Shown here: positions 26,163 to 36,649 of the stretch, one piece after another
How the letters are laid out: every line of letters begins with the position of its first letter
Position numbering within the stretch: the first letter of the stretch is position 1
Source: Dongshaea marina
Lineage (GTDB): Bacteria > Pseudomonadota > Gammaproteobacteria > Enterobacterales > Aeromonadaceae
Length of the DNA stretch: 64,000 nt
NCBI RefSeq assembly: GCF_003072645.1
Contig: NZ_CP028897.1
Coordinates: forward strand, 4,317,501 to 4,381,500
Direction of reading: 5' to 3'
Translations under genes and position numbers: made by a program
Notes under the pieces: generated by a model
The model's database searches: none
What the model saw: the letters and a program-made list of their open reading frames with translations, nothing else
Told to the model about the DNA's origin: nothing

Positions 26163-27105
26163 TTATGCCCTCTTAACATGCGGCGCGCTACAGCCAGGAT
26201 CACCACACTGATGACGAACAGAACCAGACCCAGTGCCATCAACGAGGATGGGTAGATGGTGCCAGTTGCCTCGTTAAACTGGTTGGCGATGCTGGCCGAG
26301 ATGGTAGTGCCGGGCATAAACAGGGCGGCGTGAATCGCGTTGGCGCCACCGATGACAAAGGTCACCGCCATGGTCTCACCCAAGGCGCGTCCCAGGGCGA
26401 GAATCGATGCGCCGATCACCGGGCCTTTGATGCTGGGCAACAGTACCTTACAAAAGAGCTCCCAACGGGTGACACCCAGTCCATAGCCTGCCTCACGCTG
26501 CATCGGTGACACCGTCATCAGGGCATCGCGAATCAGTGAGGTCAAAAGCGGCAGAATCATCATCGCCAGAATGATCCCGGCAGTTAAGAGACCAATTCCC
26601 ATCGGCGGGCCACTGAACACTGTGCCCAGGACCGGCACTCCGGCCAGGTGCTCCATCGCCCACATCTGAAAGCCGGTGGAGAACCAGGGGGCAAACACAA
26701 ACAGCCCCACATGCCGTAGATGATGCTGGGGATCGCCGCCAGCAGCTCAATCAAGATCCCCAGAGGACGGCTCAGCCATTGTGGAGCGATCTCGGCCAGG
26801 AACACCGCAATCGCCAGTCCGACAGGAAATGCCAGGACCATGGCGATCAGTGAGCTGACCAGGGTTCCGTAGATAGCCGAAGCTGCACCAAACTGCTCGG
26901 CCACCGGATCCCAGACATTACTCCAGACAAAAGACGCACCAAACTTCTCTAACGCTGGAAGCGCTCCGTGGAGCAGCAGTACAAATACCCCCAGCATAAT
27001 CAGCATCATCAGGATGGCAGAACCTTTACACAGTCCGTGAAAGATCTTGTCTCCGTCGATTCGCCGGGCGCCTGCCCCGTAGATCATCGCATCATCGTTT
27101 ATCAT
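26159..27105 (-). pseudogene. pstC: Phosphate ABC transporter permease PstC, interrupted by a one-base frameshift
   Basis: PstC pairs with PstA to form the phosphate channel. The N-terminal part (from 27105, MINDDAMIYGAG) is in frame up to IPSIIYGMWG. It then runs into a wrong frame ending at 26584, while the correct continuation LFVFAPWFSTGFQMW is open from 26710 to 26159 and includes the EAA loop QREAGYGLGVTRWELF. One extra G in the run at 26705-26708 (C4 on the plus strand) would restore a protein of about 315 residues. The rest of the operon is intact, so a sequencing error or very recent mutation is likely. If real, it would disable high-affinity phosphate uptake. Confidence 0.92.
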
Positions 27106-27136
27106 TGAATCTACCGCTTAGCTCTTTATTACGATC

Positions 27137-28192
27137 TTATTTTGCTGCCAGTGTCTGGGGCGTTGCGTGCAGCTTGTCACTCCACACCGACTGCACCAGC
27201 TTGACGACATTTTGTGGCATAGGAACATAGTCCAGCTTCTTCGCCATCTCGACACCATGGCTATAGGACCAGTCGAAGAACTTCAGCGCCTCGCGGCTGG
27301 CTGCAGGATTCTTCGCGTCTTTTTGCATCAGGATGAAGGTGGTGGCAGTAATCGGCCAGCTGTGGGCACCCGGCTGGTTCACCAGAATCAGCTTCATGCC
27401 CGGGGCATGGGCCCAGTCGCCATTAGCAGCAGCGGCCTGGAAGGTTTCCAGGTTCGGCTGTACGTACTTGCCAGCCTTGTTGCGCATCTGAGTCACCGCC
27501 AGGTGATTCTCATCGGCGTAGGCGTATTCAACATAACCGATGGAGCCAGGGATACGCTTGACGAAGTTGGCAACACCTGCGTTACCCTTACCGCCCAGCT
27601 GGTTAGCAGCCTTTGGCCAGCTGACCATCTTGCCCATCCCTACCTCGCTCTTCCAGCTGTTGCTGACCTGATTGAGGTAAGCGGTAAAGTTGTAAGTGGT
27701 TCCCGAGCCTTCGGCGCGGTGAACCGCGTAGATTGCCATCTGAGGCAGCTTGAGTCCCGGGTTCAGTTCGGCGATGCGTGGATCGTTCCAGCTCTTTACC
27801 TTACCCATGTAGATGTCAGCCAACAGCTTGCCATCAAGCTTCAGGGCGCCACTCTTCACTCCGGGAATATTGACGACGGGAACTATCCCTCCCATCACCA
27901 TCGGCCATTGCACCAGGCCTGCGTCTTTGAGCTCCTTGGCACTCAACGGAGCATCCGATGCACCAAAATCAACGGTTTGTGACTTGATCAGTTTGATACC
28001 ACCACCGGATCCAATGGATTGGTAGTTCACCGCCACACCTGTGTCCTTATGGTATGAGCTTGCCCACTTAGCCAGGACAGGGTAGATAAAAGTCGAACCC
28101 GCGCCATTGACTGTCTCAGCAGACCAAGCGCTCGTTGCAGACAGCATCAGAGCGGAAACACAACCAACTTTCAGTAACCTATTCAGTTTCAT
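27137..28192 (-). CDS. pstS: Phosphate-binding periplasmic protein PstS
   Basis: PstS captures phosphate and delivers it to PstCA. The 351-residue product starts at ATG 28192 with a signal peptide (MKLNRLLKVGCVSALMLSATSAWS, cleavage near Ala-Glu) followed by VNGAGSTFIYPVLAKW. Phosphate-binding motifs IGSGGGIKLI and RAEGSGTTYNFTAYL are visible. The frame continues 14 codons upstream, but homology supports 28192. A Pho box lies about 55 bp upstream of this start, so PhoB should induce the operon when phosphate is low. Confidence 0.97.
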   Translation of the reverse strand: MKLNRLLKVGCVSALMLSATSAWSAETVNGAGSTFIYPVLAKWASSYHKDTGVAVNYQSIGSGGGIKLIKSQTVDFGASDAPLSAKELKDAGLVQWPMVMGGIVPVVNIPGVKSGALKLDGKLLADIYMGKVKSWNDPRIAELNPGLKLPQMAIYAVHRAEGSGTTYNFTAYLNQVSNSWKSEVGMGKMVSWPKAANQLGGKGNAGVANFVKRIPGSIGYVEYAYADENHLAVTQMRNKAGKYVQPNLETFQAAAANGDWAHAPGMKLILVNQPGAHSWPITATTFILMQKDAKNPAASREALKFFDWSYSHGVEMAKKLDYVPMPQNVVKLVQSVWSDKLHATPQTLAAK

Positions 28193-28247
28193 GAACTGTA
28201 CCTTATTGAGTAAATGCCTTAACGACAGTGCCATTTATGCCATTCCT

Positions 28248-28268
28248 TTATGACACTTTTATGACATC
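28248..28268 (-). promoter_or_regulatory. Pho box upstream of pstS
   Basis: On the minus strand two direct repeats, ATGTCATAAA and GTGTCATAA, are spaced 11 bp apart, matching the PhoB consensus of tandem CTGTCAT repeats. It is placed 56-76 bp before the pstS start. The rest of the 460-base spacer to phoB shows no further gene. Confidence 0.82.
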
Positions 28269-28654
28269 TGTAAAAAAAACGGCTGTGGACTCAGTAAGGG
28301 CCAGGTTCTGCTGATGCTTCAGATTTGGTTCTGCCGTTGGATATTTTTTCAACCAGCAAGGCAGAAGATGCGTGGTGTAGTTGCTCTACATGAACATCTG
28401 ATAACGCAGCCGGGAGGAAAAATTGCCACGGCCCTTCGGGTGGCGCCTGAAAAAGCCCTGTCCATTGTTGCTCGCCACTCATTTAGAACCACTCAACCTG
28501 ATGGCTCGCGTCGCGAACAAAATATTTTCAGAAGCAACAGGTTCAACAAAATAGGAAGCGCCAACAGAACCTCCCCCCAAATATTGCGGCTTGACAGCTT
28601 GGTTCGAAGCCTGAACAATGATTGGCGTTCGATTCCAGCCCTCAGTTCAAGTCA

Positions 28655-29356
28655 ATGACTCAAAAACTGCTAGTAGTTGAAGATGAGCCCGCAATTCGCG
28701 ATATGCTGCTTTTTTTACTCGATGGAGCAGGTTATCAAACCAGCTCTGCCGAAGATTTCGATTCAGCCCTCTCCCTCATTAAGCAACAAGTACCCGATCT
28801 GATCCTGCTCGACTGGATGCTCCCCGGAGCCAGTGGACTGGAACTGATTCGTCGTCTCAAGGAGAGTAGTTGGGGACGGGATCTTCCGGTCATCTTGCTG
28901 ACCGCCCGAGGAGAAGAGGAGGATAAGGTACGCGGACTTAAATGCGGCGCCGATGATTATGTGACTAAGCCTTTCTCCCCCAATGAGCTGTTAGCTCGCA
29001 TTCAGGCGGTGCTGCGTCGCAGCAACCCGACCACGGCCAAAGACTCGATCGACCTGCATGGCCTGTCATTAGATCCCGAAGCGCACCGGGTGATGAGCCA
29101 GCAGCAGGAGATAAGCTTAGGCCCCATAGAGTTCAAGCTCCTCTACTACTTCATGACCCATATCGATAAGGTTTGCAGCCGTGAGCGGCTGCTGGATCGG
29201 GTGTGGGGAAATGATGTGTATGTGGATGAGCGAACCGTGGATGTCTATATCCGAAGGCTACGCAAGACAATTGCTCCTTACGGCTACGATAAGTGGATAG
29301 AAACGGTTCGCGGTGCCGGCTATCGCTTCTCTCCCAAGGCGGGTGCTGATGCTTAA
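28655..29356 (+). CDS. phoB: Phosphate regulon response regulator PhoB
   Basis: PhoB activates phosphate-starvation genes. The 233 residues have an N-terminal receiver domain with acidic pocket Glu9-Asp10, phosphorylated Asp53 in LLDWMLPG and the TKPFSP lysine, and an OmpR-type winged helix at the C-terminus (DERTVDVYIRRLRKTI, GAGYRFS). I chose ATG 28655 (MTQKLLVVEDEPAIRDM) by alignment with E. coli PhoB; the frame is open to 28622. It is divergent from pstS and overlaps phoR. Confidence 0.97.
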   Translation: MTQKLLVVEDEPAIRDMLLFLLDGAGYQTSSAEDFDSALSLIKQQVPDLILLDWMLPGASGLELIRRLKESSWGRDLPVILLTARGEEEDKVRGLKCGADDYVTKPFSPNELLARIQAVLRRSNPTTAKDSIDLHGLSLDPEAHRVMSQQQEISLGPIEFKLLYYFMTHIDKVCSRERLLDRVWGNDVYVDERTVDVYIRRLRKTIAPYGYDKWIETVRGAGYRFSPKAGADA

Positions 29357-30668
29357 GCTCAAAACCCCCCTCCAGGTCTGTGGATTCTGGCTTTGCCTTT
29401 ATGTGGTTTTACTGTTCGGGGCCTGCGCCATTGGCTATCCGGTCCTCATCATGATCCCGCTGACACTGCACCTGATGCTGTGCCTGTGGGGACAAAGCCG
29501 GATCCTTAGCTGGATGCAACAGCAGCAGAAAAGCGCAATCCCTTTAGCCAGGCTTAACCCTTACAGTGAGGCCATAGAGCAGCTCGACGGCCGCCTTAAT
29601 CAACTCAGGCGCCAACGAAGCCGCCGCCAGAAGATGATCCGCTGGTTTCGCAACGGGGCCGAGGCTCTGCCCGACGCCCTGATGGTGTTTCAGCGCAACC
29701 AGTTGCTGCTGTGGTGCAATCAGCCCGCAGCCAAGCTGTTTCACTTCAGCTGGCCGCTGGACGGCCAGTTCTATCTGGATCAGCTGATCTCCTCGCCTTT
29801 GCTGCTGCGCTATATCGAGCGGGGAGACTTTAGCGACCCGCTGGAGCTACGCTCACCGGACTGCGATGAACAGTTCTTTGAGTACCGGGTGATCCCCTAC
29901 ACCGAGGATCTATCGATTCTCATCGTGCGGGATATGACCCGGCTGCATAGCATAGAGAAGGTGCGCAAGCGCTTTGTCTCCAACGTCTCCCACGAGCTTC
30001 GTACACCCCTGACCGTGCTTAAAGGCTATCTTGAGATGGGGGCGGCCCTGCCCGGTCAGCAGCTGCCCGCCCAGGTCCTGCCTGTGATGAGTGAGCAGAC
30101 CGACCGGATGGAGAACCTGGTCAACGATCTGCTGACCCTGTCACGCATCGAATCGGATACCGAGATTGACCAGTCCGAGCAGGTGGATATTCCGGCGATG
30201 ATGAAGATTTTGGAGGAGGAGGCGCTGGCACTCAGTGGCAAGAAGAACCACCAGTTCTCTTTTGAGATCGATCCAGAGCTACAGGTGCTGGGGAATACCT
30301 CACAGCTGCGCAGTGCCATCTCCAACCTGGTCTATAATGCGGTGCACTACACACCGGATGGCGGCAAAATCCATGTCCGCTGGTACCGGCACAATAAGCG
30401 GGCTCGCTTTTGTGTTGAAGATAGTGGCGAGGGAATCGCCTCAAAACATATTCCACGCCTGACCGAGCGCTTCTATCGGGTGGATAAGGCCCGCTCACGG
30501 CAAACCGGGGGATCCGGGCTGGGGCTGGCGATCGTCAAACACGCCCTGCACAATCACCAGAGCCAGTTACAGATAGAAAGTACCCAGGGAAAAGGCAGTA
30601 CCTTCTGTTTTACCCTACCCGCTAAATTGGTCGTTACCCAGGATTCAGAGAAGACGACAGAAGAATAG
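29349..30668 (+). CDS. phoR: Phosphate regulon sensor kinase PhoR
   Basis: PhoR phosphorylates PhoB when the Pst system reports low phosphate. The 439 residues start with two membrane segments (about 10-55), continue with a charged linker and a PAS domain, then HisKA with the phosphorylated His215 in VSNVSHELRTPL, and a C-terminal ATPase domain with N-box NLVYNAVHYTP and G-boxes DSGEGI and GGSGLGLAIVKH. ATG 29349 overlaps the phoB stop by 8 bp, so they are translationally coupled. Confidence 0.97.
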   Translation: MLKLKTPLQVCGFWLCLYVVLLFGACAIGYPVLIMIPLTLHLMLCLWGQSRILSWMQQQQKSAIPLARLNPYSEAIEQLDGRLNQLRRQRSRRQKMIRWFRNGAEALPDALMVFQRNQLLLWCNQPAAKLFHFSWPLDGQFYLDQLISSPLLLRYIERGDFSDPLELRSPDCDEQFFEYRVIPYTEDLSILIVRDMTRLHSIEKVRKRFVSNVSHELRTPLTVLKGYLEMGAALPGQQLPAQVLPVMSEQTDRMENLVNDLLTLSRIESDTEIDQSEQVDIPAMMKILEEEALALSGKKNHQFSFEIDPELQVLGNTSQLRSAISNLVYNAVHYTPDGGKIHVRWYRHNKRARFCVEDSGEGIASKHIPRLTERFYRVDKARSRQTGGSGLGLAIVKHALHNHQSQLQIESTQGKGSTFCFTLPAKLVVTQDSEKTTEE

Positions 30669-30896
30669 GTTCAAACCTCAGCCGGGAAAAATAGAATAGA
30701 GAAACCATTTATTGCGCCATGGGCTTCGCAATAATAAGTATTTTTTAAAATATAAAAGCCTGGGAATAGCAGAATACTCTGTCAATAATTCCGATATTTA
30801 TTCCCGGGTTTCAACTCAAGGTTGAATGCCAGTCAACTTGTACCCTATGAGTAGCAATTCATCCTGATCCTGAGATCAACAGGATTCGGCTGAATA

Positions 30897-31109
30897 TCAG
30901 CGATTCAGCAGCACACCCGATTCCAGCTCGCGCTCTCTTTGACACTCTGCCAGATAGATAGCCGCGACCACACCTGAGTTGCTATGGTATTTATCGATCG
31001 CCTTAGATACCATCAGTTGTAAAGTTTTTTGGCTCTTCGCTTTTCTGAAGTTTCGCAACCAAAAACCTTTATCCTTAATTTCATCTTCCTCGACTCGTTG
31101 CGTAAGCAT
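30897..31109 (-). CDS. Small protein of unknown function (70 residues)
   Basis: The frame begins at ATG 31109 with an ideal GGAGG ribosome site eight bases before it, which makes a real gene likely. The product (MLTQRVEEDEIKDKGFWLRN...) is charged and mostly helical with basic middle and acidic ends, has no membrane segment or signal peptide and a single cysteine. I recognise no family. It stands alone between phoBR and gph. Confidence 0.55.
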   Translation of the reverse strand: MLTQRVEEDEIKDKGFWLRNFRKAKSQKTLQLMVSKAIDKYHSNSGVVAAIYLAECQRERELESGVLLNR

Positions 31110-31341
31110 CTGTCTTGCCTCCAAAATAATATTGATTAAGGTTCGCGAGGTTCATTGGAGGTGAGCAGAAACTCACTCCTGATATCTCTCCAAAGCTGGC
31201 GACTATGCATCATGAATGCAACCGTGCCTGGTTCAGACACCTTACCGATAGCAGATAAATATATCTAAAAATAAAAGGTGGGTGGCGTGCAGCCGGATCA
31301 CGAAAGATCGGGCCGAAGCCAATATATATCATCCACTACAG

Positions 31342-32007
31342 CTAAAGCAATAGTTGCGCCAGTTCAGAGAAATCCTCGAAAACCCAGTCCGGAGCACTAT
31401 TTTCAATAGGCTCCCCATAATTATAACCGTAAGTGACGGCAGCGGCTGCCATTTGTGCATTTCTGGCAGCCAGAATATCATTTTTAGAATCCCCGACCAT
31501 CAATGCTTTATCCGGGCTAACACCTAACTGCTCACAGGCAAAAAACAAAGGCTCGGGATCCGGCTTGCGCCGTGCCAGACAGTCGCCACCGAGACAGCAG
31601 TCAAACAGGGATTCCATCCTGAGTGCGCCAAGGATTGGCGCGATATAGCGGCTGGGTTTATTGGTAATGAGGGCCAACCGAACATTAGCCTGGTGTAGCG
31701 CCTCCAATGTCTCTATGACGCCGGGGTAAAGGGAGAGTCCCCGGGTACAACAACTTTCATAGTGGCGATAAAAGAGTTGCATGGCCTGAGCGAGCTCAAC
31801 CTCGGTTGCAGAGCGCTCCATCGCCCAGCTCAATGCCCGCAGCATCAGTTTGAGGGCACCATTGCCAATCCAGCCCCGTACCGACAGCTCTCCCGGCTGA
31901 GGGAGCCTCAGCTCCTCTAGCGAGAGTGCCACCGCCAGGTGAAGCTGTGGAACGCTGTCGATCAGCGTCCCATCCAGATCCAACAGAACCGCCCTGAAAT
32001 CAGCCAT
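31342..32007 (-). CDS. gph: Phosphoglycolate phosphatase Gph
   Basis: Gph dephosphorylates 2-phosphoglycolate, a product of DNA repair and oxidative damage. The 221 residues show HAD motif [12 protein letters not shown] with nucleophile Asp10 and acid Asp12, motif II ITNKPSR, and motif III with KPDPEP and [13 protein letters not shown]. It overlaps rpe by 8 bp on the same strand. The block dam-rpe-gph is conserved from E. coli on. No trpS follows, unlike in many relatives. Confidence 0.95.
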   Translation of the reverse strand: MADFRAVLLDLDGTLIDSVPQLHLAVALSLEELRLPQPGELSVRGWIGNGALKLMLRALSWAMERSATEVELAQAMQLFYRHYESCCTRGLSLYPGVIETLEALHQANVRLALITNKPSRYIAPILGALRMESLFDCCLGGDCLARRKPDPEPLFFACEQLGVSPDKALMVGDSKNDILAARNAQMAAAAVTYGYNYGEPIENSAPDWVFEDFSELAQLLL

Positions 32008-32671
32008 GAGTCTTTAACTGCTGGCGCATGGCATCGATCACCTGGGCATAATCAGGCTGGTTAAAGATAGCCGAGCCCGCCACAAACATGTCGGCTCCGG
32101 CGGCTGCGATCTCGGCGATATTATCCACCTTGACCCCGCCATCGATCTCCAGCCGAATATCACGGCCTGTGGCTTCGATTCGTTGACGCACCTGGCGCAG
32201 TTTCTCCAGGGTAGCCGGAATAAAGGCCTGGCCCCCGAAGCCTGGGTTTACCGACATCAGCAGGATCACATCCAGCTTATCCATCACAAAGTCCAGGTGA
32301 TACAGGGGGGTCGCCGGATTAAGCACCAGCCCGGCCTGACATCCCTGATCCTTAATCAGCTGCAGGGAGCGATCCACGTGGGGCGTTGCCTCGGGGTGGA
32401 AGGTGATGATGCTGGCGCCGGCTTTGGCAAACTCGGTGATCATCCGATCGACCGGCTCAACCATCAGGTGAACATCGATAGGAGCCGTGATCCCATAATC
32501 GCGCAGCGCCTTACACACGCTGGGACCGAAGGTCAGGTTGGGTACATAATGATTATCCATCACATCAAAATGAACCACATCAGCACCAGCTTTGAGCACC
32601 GCCTCGACATCCTCCCCCAGACGAGCCAGATCAGCGGACAAAATCGAGGGGGCGATCAGATAATCTTTCAT
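32000..32671 (-). CDS. rpe: Ribulose-phosphate 3-epimerase Rpe
   Basis: Rpe interconverts ribulose-5-phosphate and xylulose-5-phosphate in the pentose phosphate pathway. The 223-residue TIM barrel opens with [20 protein letters not shown]. Metal-binding His and Asp residues are seen in [19 protein letters not shown] and EIDGGV. The frame runs 15 codons further upstream to 32716, but homology fixes ATG 32671. It precedes and overlaps gph. Confidence 0.97.
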   Translation of the reverse strand: MKDYLIAPSILSADLARLGEDVEAVLKAGADVVHFDVMDNHYVPNLTFGPSVCKALRDYGITAPIDVHLMVEPVDRMITEFAKAGASIITFHPEATPHVDRSLQLIKDQGCQAGLVLNPATPLYHLDFVMDKLDVILLMSVNPGFGGQAFIPATLEKLRQVRQRIEATGRDIRLEIDGGVKVDNIAEIAAAGADMFVAGSAIFNQPDYAQVIDAMRQQLKTHG

Positions 32672-32805
32672 GTTCAGGATCCCATTCAAGTTCAGGCCGG
32701 CACCTTGCCAGCCCATCTAAAAGATAAACCGGGTTTACTCGCACTCCATAGCTCAAATAACTCGAACACTCATTTGTGCTATCAAGCACCTAAGCCACAG
32801 ATAGC

Positions 32806-32894
32806 CAACCGCGCAGCTCAGCGCCGGAACTCACAGCTTACAGCGAGTTTTTTCGCACTTTTGACGATATAAAAGCGACCTGCTAACGGCAACT
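32806..32894 (-). repeat. Decayed copy of dispersed repeat R1
   Basis: The stretch CAGCGAGTTTTTTCGC, CACTTTTGACGATATAAAAG and CTGCTAACGGCA parallels the copy at 23303-23410 in the same orientation, with substitutions. It lies in the 388-base spacer between rpe and dam, which otherwise shows no gene. Confidence 0.6.
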
Positions 32895-33059
32895 CATTTT
32901 ATTAGCTTGCGGTCATCTGTCTTGCCAGGAGCCATTGATGCCACCAAAAACAGGATGCTTGAACCTGGCCATACTCACAGACTTGGCCGAAAGGCTGCAA
33001 GCTGATTGCAAAATATAACAGCTCTCAGATAACGGGCGTATCCACAAGCGGCTGGAGGC

Positions 33060-33884
33060 TTACGAATCCTCGCTGCGATACAGGGCAAGCAGCTCATCGA
33101 CTTTTTTACGCTGATTGCCATTACGGCTGATGCTTCGTTTCACCTGGATGCTACCCAGGTTCGCTCCCCGGTACAGCTCACGGGTCAGGGGGATATCATG
33201 ATTGCTGATCAGTACCGGGATCCCCTTCTCCCGGGCCGTGTGCCGTGCCAGCCGCGCCAGTACCGCCTGATCATCTAGAGAGAAGCCGTAACTGGCATAG
33301 GTGGTGAAACAGGCCGTGGTGCTCAAAGGGGCATAGGGTGGATCGCAGTAAACCACATCATTACCCTGAACCTTAGCGAAGGTCTCATCATAAGAGCAGC
33401 AGACAAACTCGGCGCGCTGAGACTTCTCGGCAAAAAAGTTAAGCTCGGCCTCAGGAAAATAGGGCTTACTGTAGGAGCCGAAAGGAACATTAAATATCCC
33501 TTTCTTATTGTAGCGACACAAGCCATTAAAGCCGTGGCGGTTCAGATAGAGAAACAGCAAAGAGCGCAGGTAAGGATCTTTACTCTTGTTAAACTTTTCC
33601 CGAAACTGATAATAGCGCTGCTTGTCGTTATTTTTTGGGACAAACAGTGATTTTGCATCCGCAATGTAGCGCTCAGACTCCTGCTGGACGATTTGATACA
33701 GAGCAATAAGATCCTGATTCACATCAGCCAGCAGATAGCGCTGATAATCGGTGTTCAAAAACACCGAGCCCGCTCCGACAAAGGGCTCAACCAGCCTCTC
33801 CCCTTGAGGCAAATGCTGGTGAATTGCCTCGATGAGAGAGTGCTTCCCCCCTGCCCACTTTAGAAACGCGCGTACTTTTTTCAT
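33060..33884 (-). CDS. dam: DNA adenine methyltransferase Dam (GATC)
   Basis: Dam methylates adenine in GATC and guides mismatch repair and replication timing. The 274 residues contain the cofactor-binding FVGAGS at 35-40 and the catalytic DPPY at 181-184, with the N-terminal KWAGGKHSL typical of the alpha group. It follows damX on the same strand in the conserved aroK-aroB-damX-dam cluster. Confidence 0.97.
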   Translation of the reverse strand: MKKVRAFLKWAGGKHSLIEAIHQHLPQGERLVEPFVGAGSVFLNTDYQRYLLADVNQDLIALYQIVQQESERYIADAKSLFVPKNNDKQRYYQFREKFNKSKDPYLRSLLFLYLNRHGFNGLCRYNKKGIFNVPFGSYSKPYFPEAELNFFAEKSQRAEFVCCSYDETFAKVQGNDVVYCDPPYAPLSTTACFTTYASYGFSLDDQAVLARLARHTAREKGIPVLISNHDIPLTRELYRGANLGSIQVKRSISRNGNQRKKVDELLALYRSEDS

Positions 33885-33958
33885 CAGATTCCTGTGCTCA
33901 ACCGCTCACTCGCAGAAAAAAGTACGCATTGTACCCCTGAATGACCACCTTCGCTGCA

Positions 33959-35566
33959 CTAATTTTTCAATTCCTGCTGCAGCCTTGAAAATGATTTGAG
34001 CCAAGGTTGATTCTTGAGCAGAGCAGGCTGTAGCTGGGAGATAGCCAAACGAGCCTGATGAGCCGAATCATAGTCTCCCTTGATCACCACATACCAGGGC
34101 TTACCATGAAACTTGGTTTGATAAACCATGCCACTGGTTAACAGATCATGCTGCTTCACAAAGGTGAATGCCGCCTGCTTTTGGCTAAATCCTGCCAGCT
34201 GAATCGTATAGTGGCTGGCAGGTTTTGCCAGCAAAACCGAGGCCTGGGTCAGTGACAGACTATCCCCCGAAGAACTTACATTCGATGACTGGCTCACCGG
34301 CTCAACGACCTTAGGCTGAGCTGCGCTCTTTTGCGCCATCACCACGGGCTTACTCTGGGGTTTCTGCTCAGCTTGCTTCGCATCAGCCATCATCTCATCG
34401 GTATTGATGCTTGCCTTCGCCGGGGGAGGCGTCTTCTGCTGTGACTCAGTGGAAGGTGCAGCATCCTCGGCCGCTACCCTAGCGGGCTTTGATGAAATCT
34501 TTTGGAGCTCTGTACCTGCTTCATCCTTGATCAGCGCATCGACCACTTTATCGGACAGGACCACACGCCGGCCCTCGTAGTTCTTAGTCTCGGTGGTGAT
34601 GGTCTTCTCACTCACAGATTGGGGCAGATTGACCTTATCCTTGTTCCAGGATTGAGCCACAGGCTCTGAGCCCTCACCGTCAGGCTCAGTGGATGGCGTT
34701 GTGGTTGCCGTGCTGGTCTCGACCGGAGATGGTAGTGGCTGCAGCGTATGCGGTGCTACCTCATCATTGCCGGCTGACTGCTCCCTTGGGGGTAAGAGCC
34801 AGCTCAGAGCCAGTAATACTATCGCGACCGCCAACACGGCCACCAACAGATAGCGGACCCAGCGCTTACCGGGTTTCAGGGGGGTGGACGCCTGTTCACT
34901 ATCGGATTGAATCTGTTCGTCGTTTTTCTGTTCCATGGTTTTTCCCGCTTGTTCGCTTAACTGCCGGGTAATGGCTCCTGGCTCAAAATGCTCAGTCACA
35001 CAATTGAGTTGCAGCTGCTTGAGCTCCTCCTGAGATAGAGGCTCAACCTGTAGCTCAAACAGAAGTTCTGCCGCTACACTGCGCTGGCAACTAGCTAACT
35101 CAGTTTCCCGCCAACTGGAGCCGGCACCCAGTAGTAACGCCAGTTGCTGTGCCTGCTGATTGCTCCCCTGCCAATGTAACTCAATCAGCTCCTCAAGTAA
35201 CCCGGCAGAGAGTAGCTCTGCGTCATCGACGATCACCACTAACCGGGCTTGGGTATTGGAAAATAACCGCCCGACACTCTGATACAGGGGATCGCTCAGA
35301 GAAAACACCGCGCCCTTTTTCAATTGAGAGAGAATAGTTTCGCGCAGCTGCTGTTGACTCATCTTGGGATGAGCGGTCACATAAGCCAGGGAAAATGAGG
35401 AATCGGTTAAAGCAATGAGGCGCTGCAAAATCGCAGAGCGCCCACTACCAGCTTCACCATTGAGTACAATAAATGGAAAGGAGACATAATGAATCAGGTG
35501 ATTCAGTCGTTCGACCATGACCTGCTGTGAAGGAAGGTCGGCCCAATCAATCTCTTGAGTCGTCAC
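33959..35566 (-). CDS. damX: Cell division SPOR-domain protein DamX with AAA-like N-terminal domain
   Basis: DamX goes to the division septum through its SPOR domain, which binds denuded peptidoglycan. The 535 residues have an AAA-type N-terminal domain (about 1-190), one membrane segment near 237-260, a long Pro/Ser/Thr/Glu-rich linker, and the SPOR domain near 455-530 ([15 protein letters not shown]). The P-loop reads GEAGSGRS (37-44), with Arg43 where ATPases have Lys, so nucleotide hydrolysis may be weak or lost. It overlaps aroB by 20 bp. Confidence 0.92.
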   Translation of the reverse strand: MTTQEIDWADLPSQQVMVERLNHLIHYVSFPFIVLNGEAGSGRSAILQRLIALTDSSFSLAYVTAHPKMSQQQLRETILSQLKKGAVFSLSDPLYQSVGRLFSNTQARLVVIVDDAELLSAGLLEELIELHWQGSNQQAQQLALLLGAGSSWRETELASCQRSVAAELLFELQVEPLSQEELKQLQLNCVTEHFEPGAITRQLSEQAGKTMEQKNDEQIQSDSEQASTPLKPGKRWVRYLLVAVLAVAIVLLALSWLLPPREQSAGNDEVAPHTLQPLPSPVETSTATTTPSTEPDGEGSEPVAQSWNKDKVNLPQSVSEKTITTETKNYEGRRVVLSDKVVDALIKDEAGTELQKISSKPARVAAEDAAPSTESQQKTPPPAKASINTDEMMADAKQAEQKPQSKPVVMAQKSAAQPKVVEPVSQSSNVSSSGDSLSLTQASVLLAKPASHYTIQLAGFSQKQAAFTFVKQHDLLTSGMVYQTKFHGKPWYVVIKGDYDSAHQARLAISQLQPALLKNQPWLKSFSRLQQELKN

Positions 35567-36641
35567 TCTGCTGCACTATCCGTGTTAATAACTGAATATC
35601 CATATCAGGGTAGAGTTCGGAGTCACCGATCCGGGTCGGAAGTACCACTCTAATCTTACCCCCGGCCACTTTTTTATCGTGACGCATGTGAGCAACAAAC
35701 TTCTGCCAGCTCATCCCGGATGGTGGCTCTACCGGTAATCGGGCCCGCCCAAGCAGGGAGATGATCCGCTGCACAGACTCCCGGGACAAATTACCCTTTA
35801 ACCTGGCCATCCTGGCAGCCATCACCATCCCGGCGGCGACCGCTTCTCCATGCAACCAGCTACCATACCCCTGCTCAACCTCAATTGCATGACCAAAAGT
35901 ATGGCCCAGGTTCAGCAAGGCACGACAGCCCTGCTCACGCTCATCAAGGGCAACGATCTGCGCCTTAATCTCGCAAGAGCGACGAATTACATGGGTCAGA
36001 GCATCGATATCCAGCGCGTTGACTCGTTCTATATTGAGCTCCAGCCACTCAAAAAACGCGTCATCAAAGATGATTCCATACTTGATCACCTCAGCCAGCC
36101 CGGCGGCCAGCTCCCGCTGAGGAAGTGTCTTTAAAACATCGAGATCGGCGATAACAGCACGAGGCTGATAGAATGCACCGATCATGTTTTTCCCCAGCGG
36201 ATGATTTACCGCTGTCTTTCCTCCGACGGAGGAATCAACCTGAGAGAGCAGCGTGGTCGGAACCTGAATAAAAGGTACTCCGCGCTGATAACAGGCAGCA
36301 GCAAAGCCGCTAAGATCACCGATCACTCCTCCACCGAGGGCGATAATGGTGGTATCACGGGCGTGATGATTTTCCAGCAGAGCACTCATCAACTGCTCAA
36401 AACTCGCCAGGGTCTTATACTGCTCTCCATCTTCGAAGATCACTTCATCGACCTCGTACCCAGCGAGGGCACGACGCAGTGTCTCCAGGTAGAGGGGAGC
36501 CACGGTCGTATTGCTGACGATCATCACCTTGTGTCCCGGGATCAGCTCCCTGAACACAGAAGATTTCTCCAGCAGCCCCGCAGCAATGAGAATCGGGTAA
36601 CTGCGTTCAGCCAATTCAACGGTGACCTGCTCCATGCTCAA
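35547..36641 (-). CDS. aroB: 3-dehydroquinate synthase AroB
   Basis: AroB makes 3-dehydroquinate from DAHP, the second step of the shikimate pathway. The 364 residues contain the NAD-binding segment [23 protein letters not shown] and the zinc ligands in LAEVIKYG and [12 protein letters not shown]. The length matches the E. coli enzyme (362). It follows aroK after 8 bp and overlaps damX, so it is in one transcript with both. Confidence 0.97.
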   Translation of the reverse strand: MSMEQVTVELAERSYPILIAAGLLEKSSVFRELIPGHKVMIVSNTTVAPLYLETLRRALAGYEVDEVIFEDGEQYKTLASFEQLMSALLENHHARDTTIIALGGGVIGDLSGFAAACYQRGVPFIQVPTTLLSQVDSSVGGKTAVNHPLGKNMIGAFYQPRAVIADLDVLKTLPQRELAAGLAEVIKYGIIFDDAFFEWLELNIERVNALDIDALTHVIRRSCEIKAQIVALDEREQGCRALLNLGHTFGHAIEVEQGYGSWLHGEAVAAGMVMAARMARLKGNLSRESVQRIISLLGRARLPVEPPSGMSWQKFVAHMRHDKKVAGGKIRVVLPTRIGDSELYPDMDIQLLTRIVQQSDDSRD

Positions 36642-36649
36642 CCCCCGGC

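Noticed and set aside
27167-27982. 271-codon plus frame opposite pstS
   Set aside because: Antisense shadow of pstS; no family and no ribosome site.
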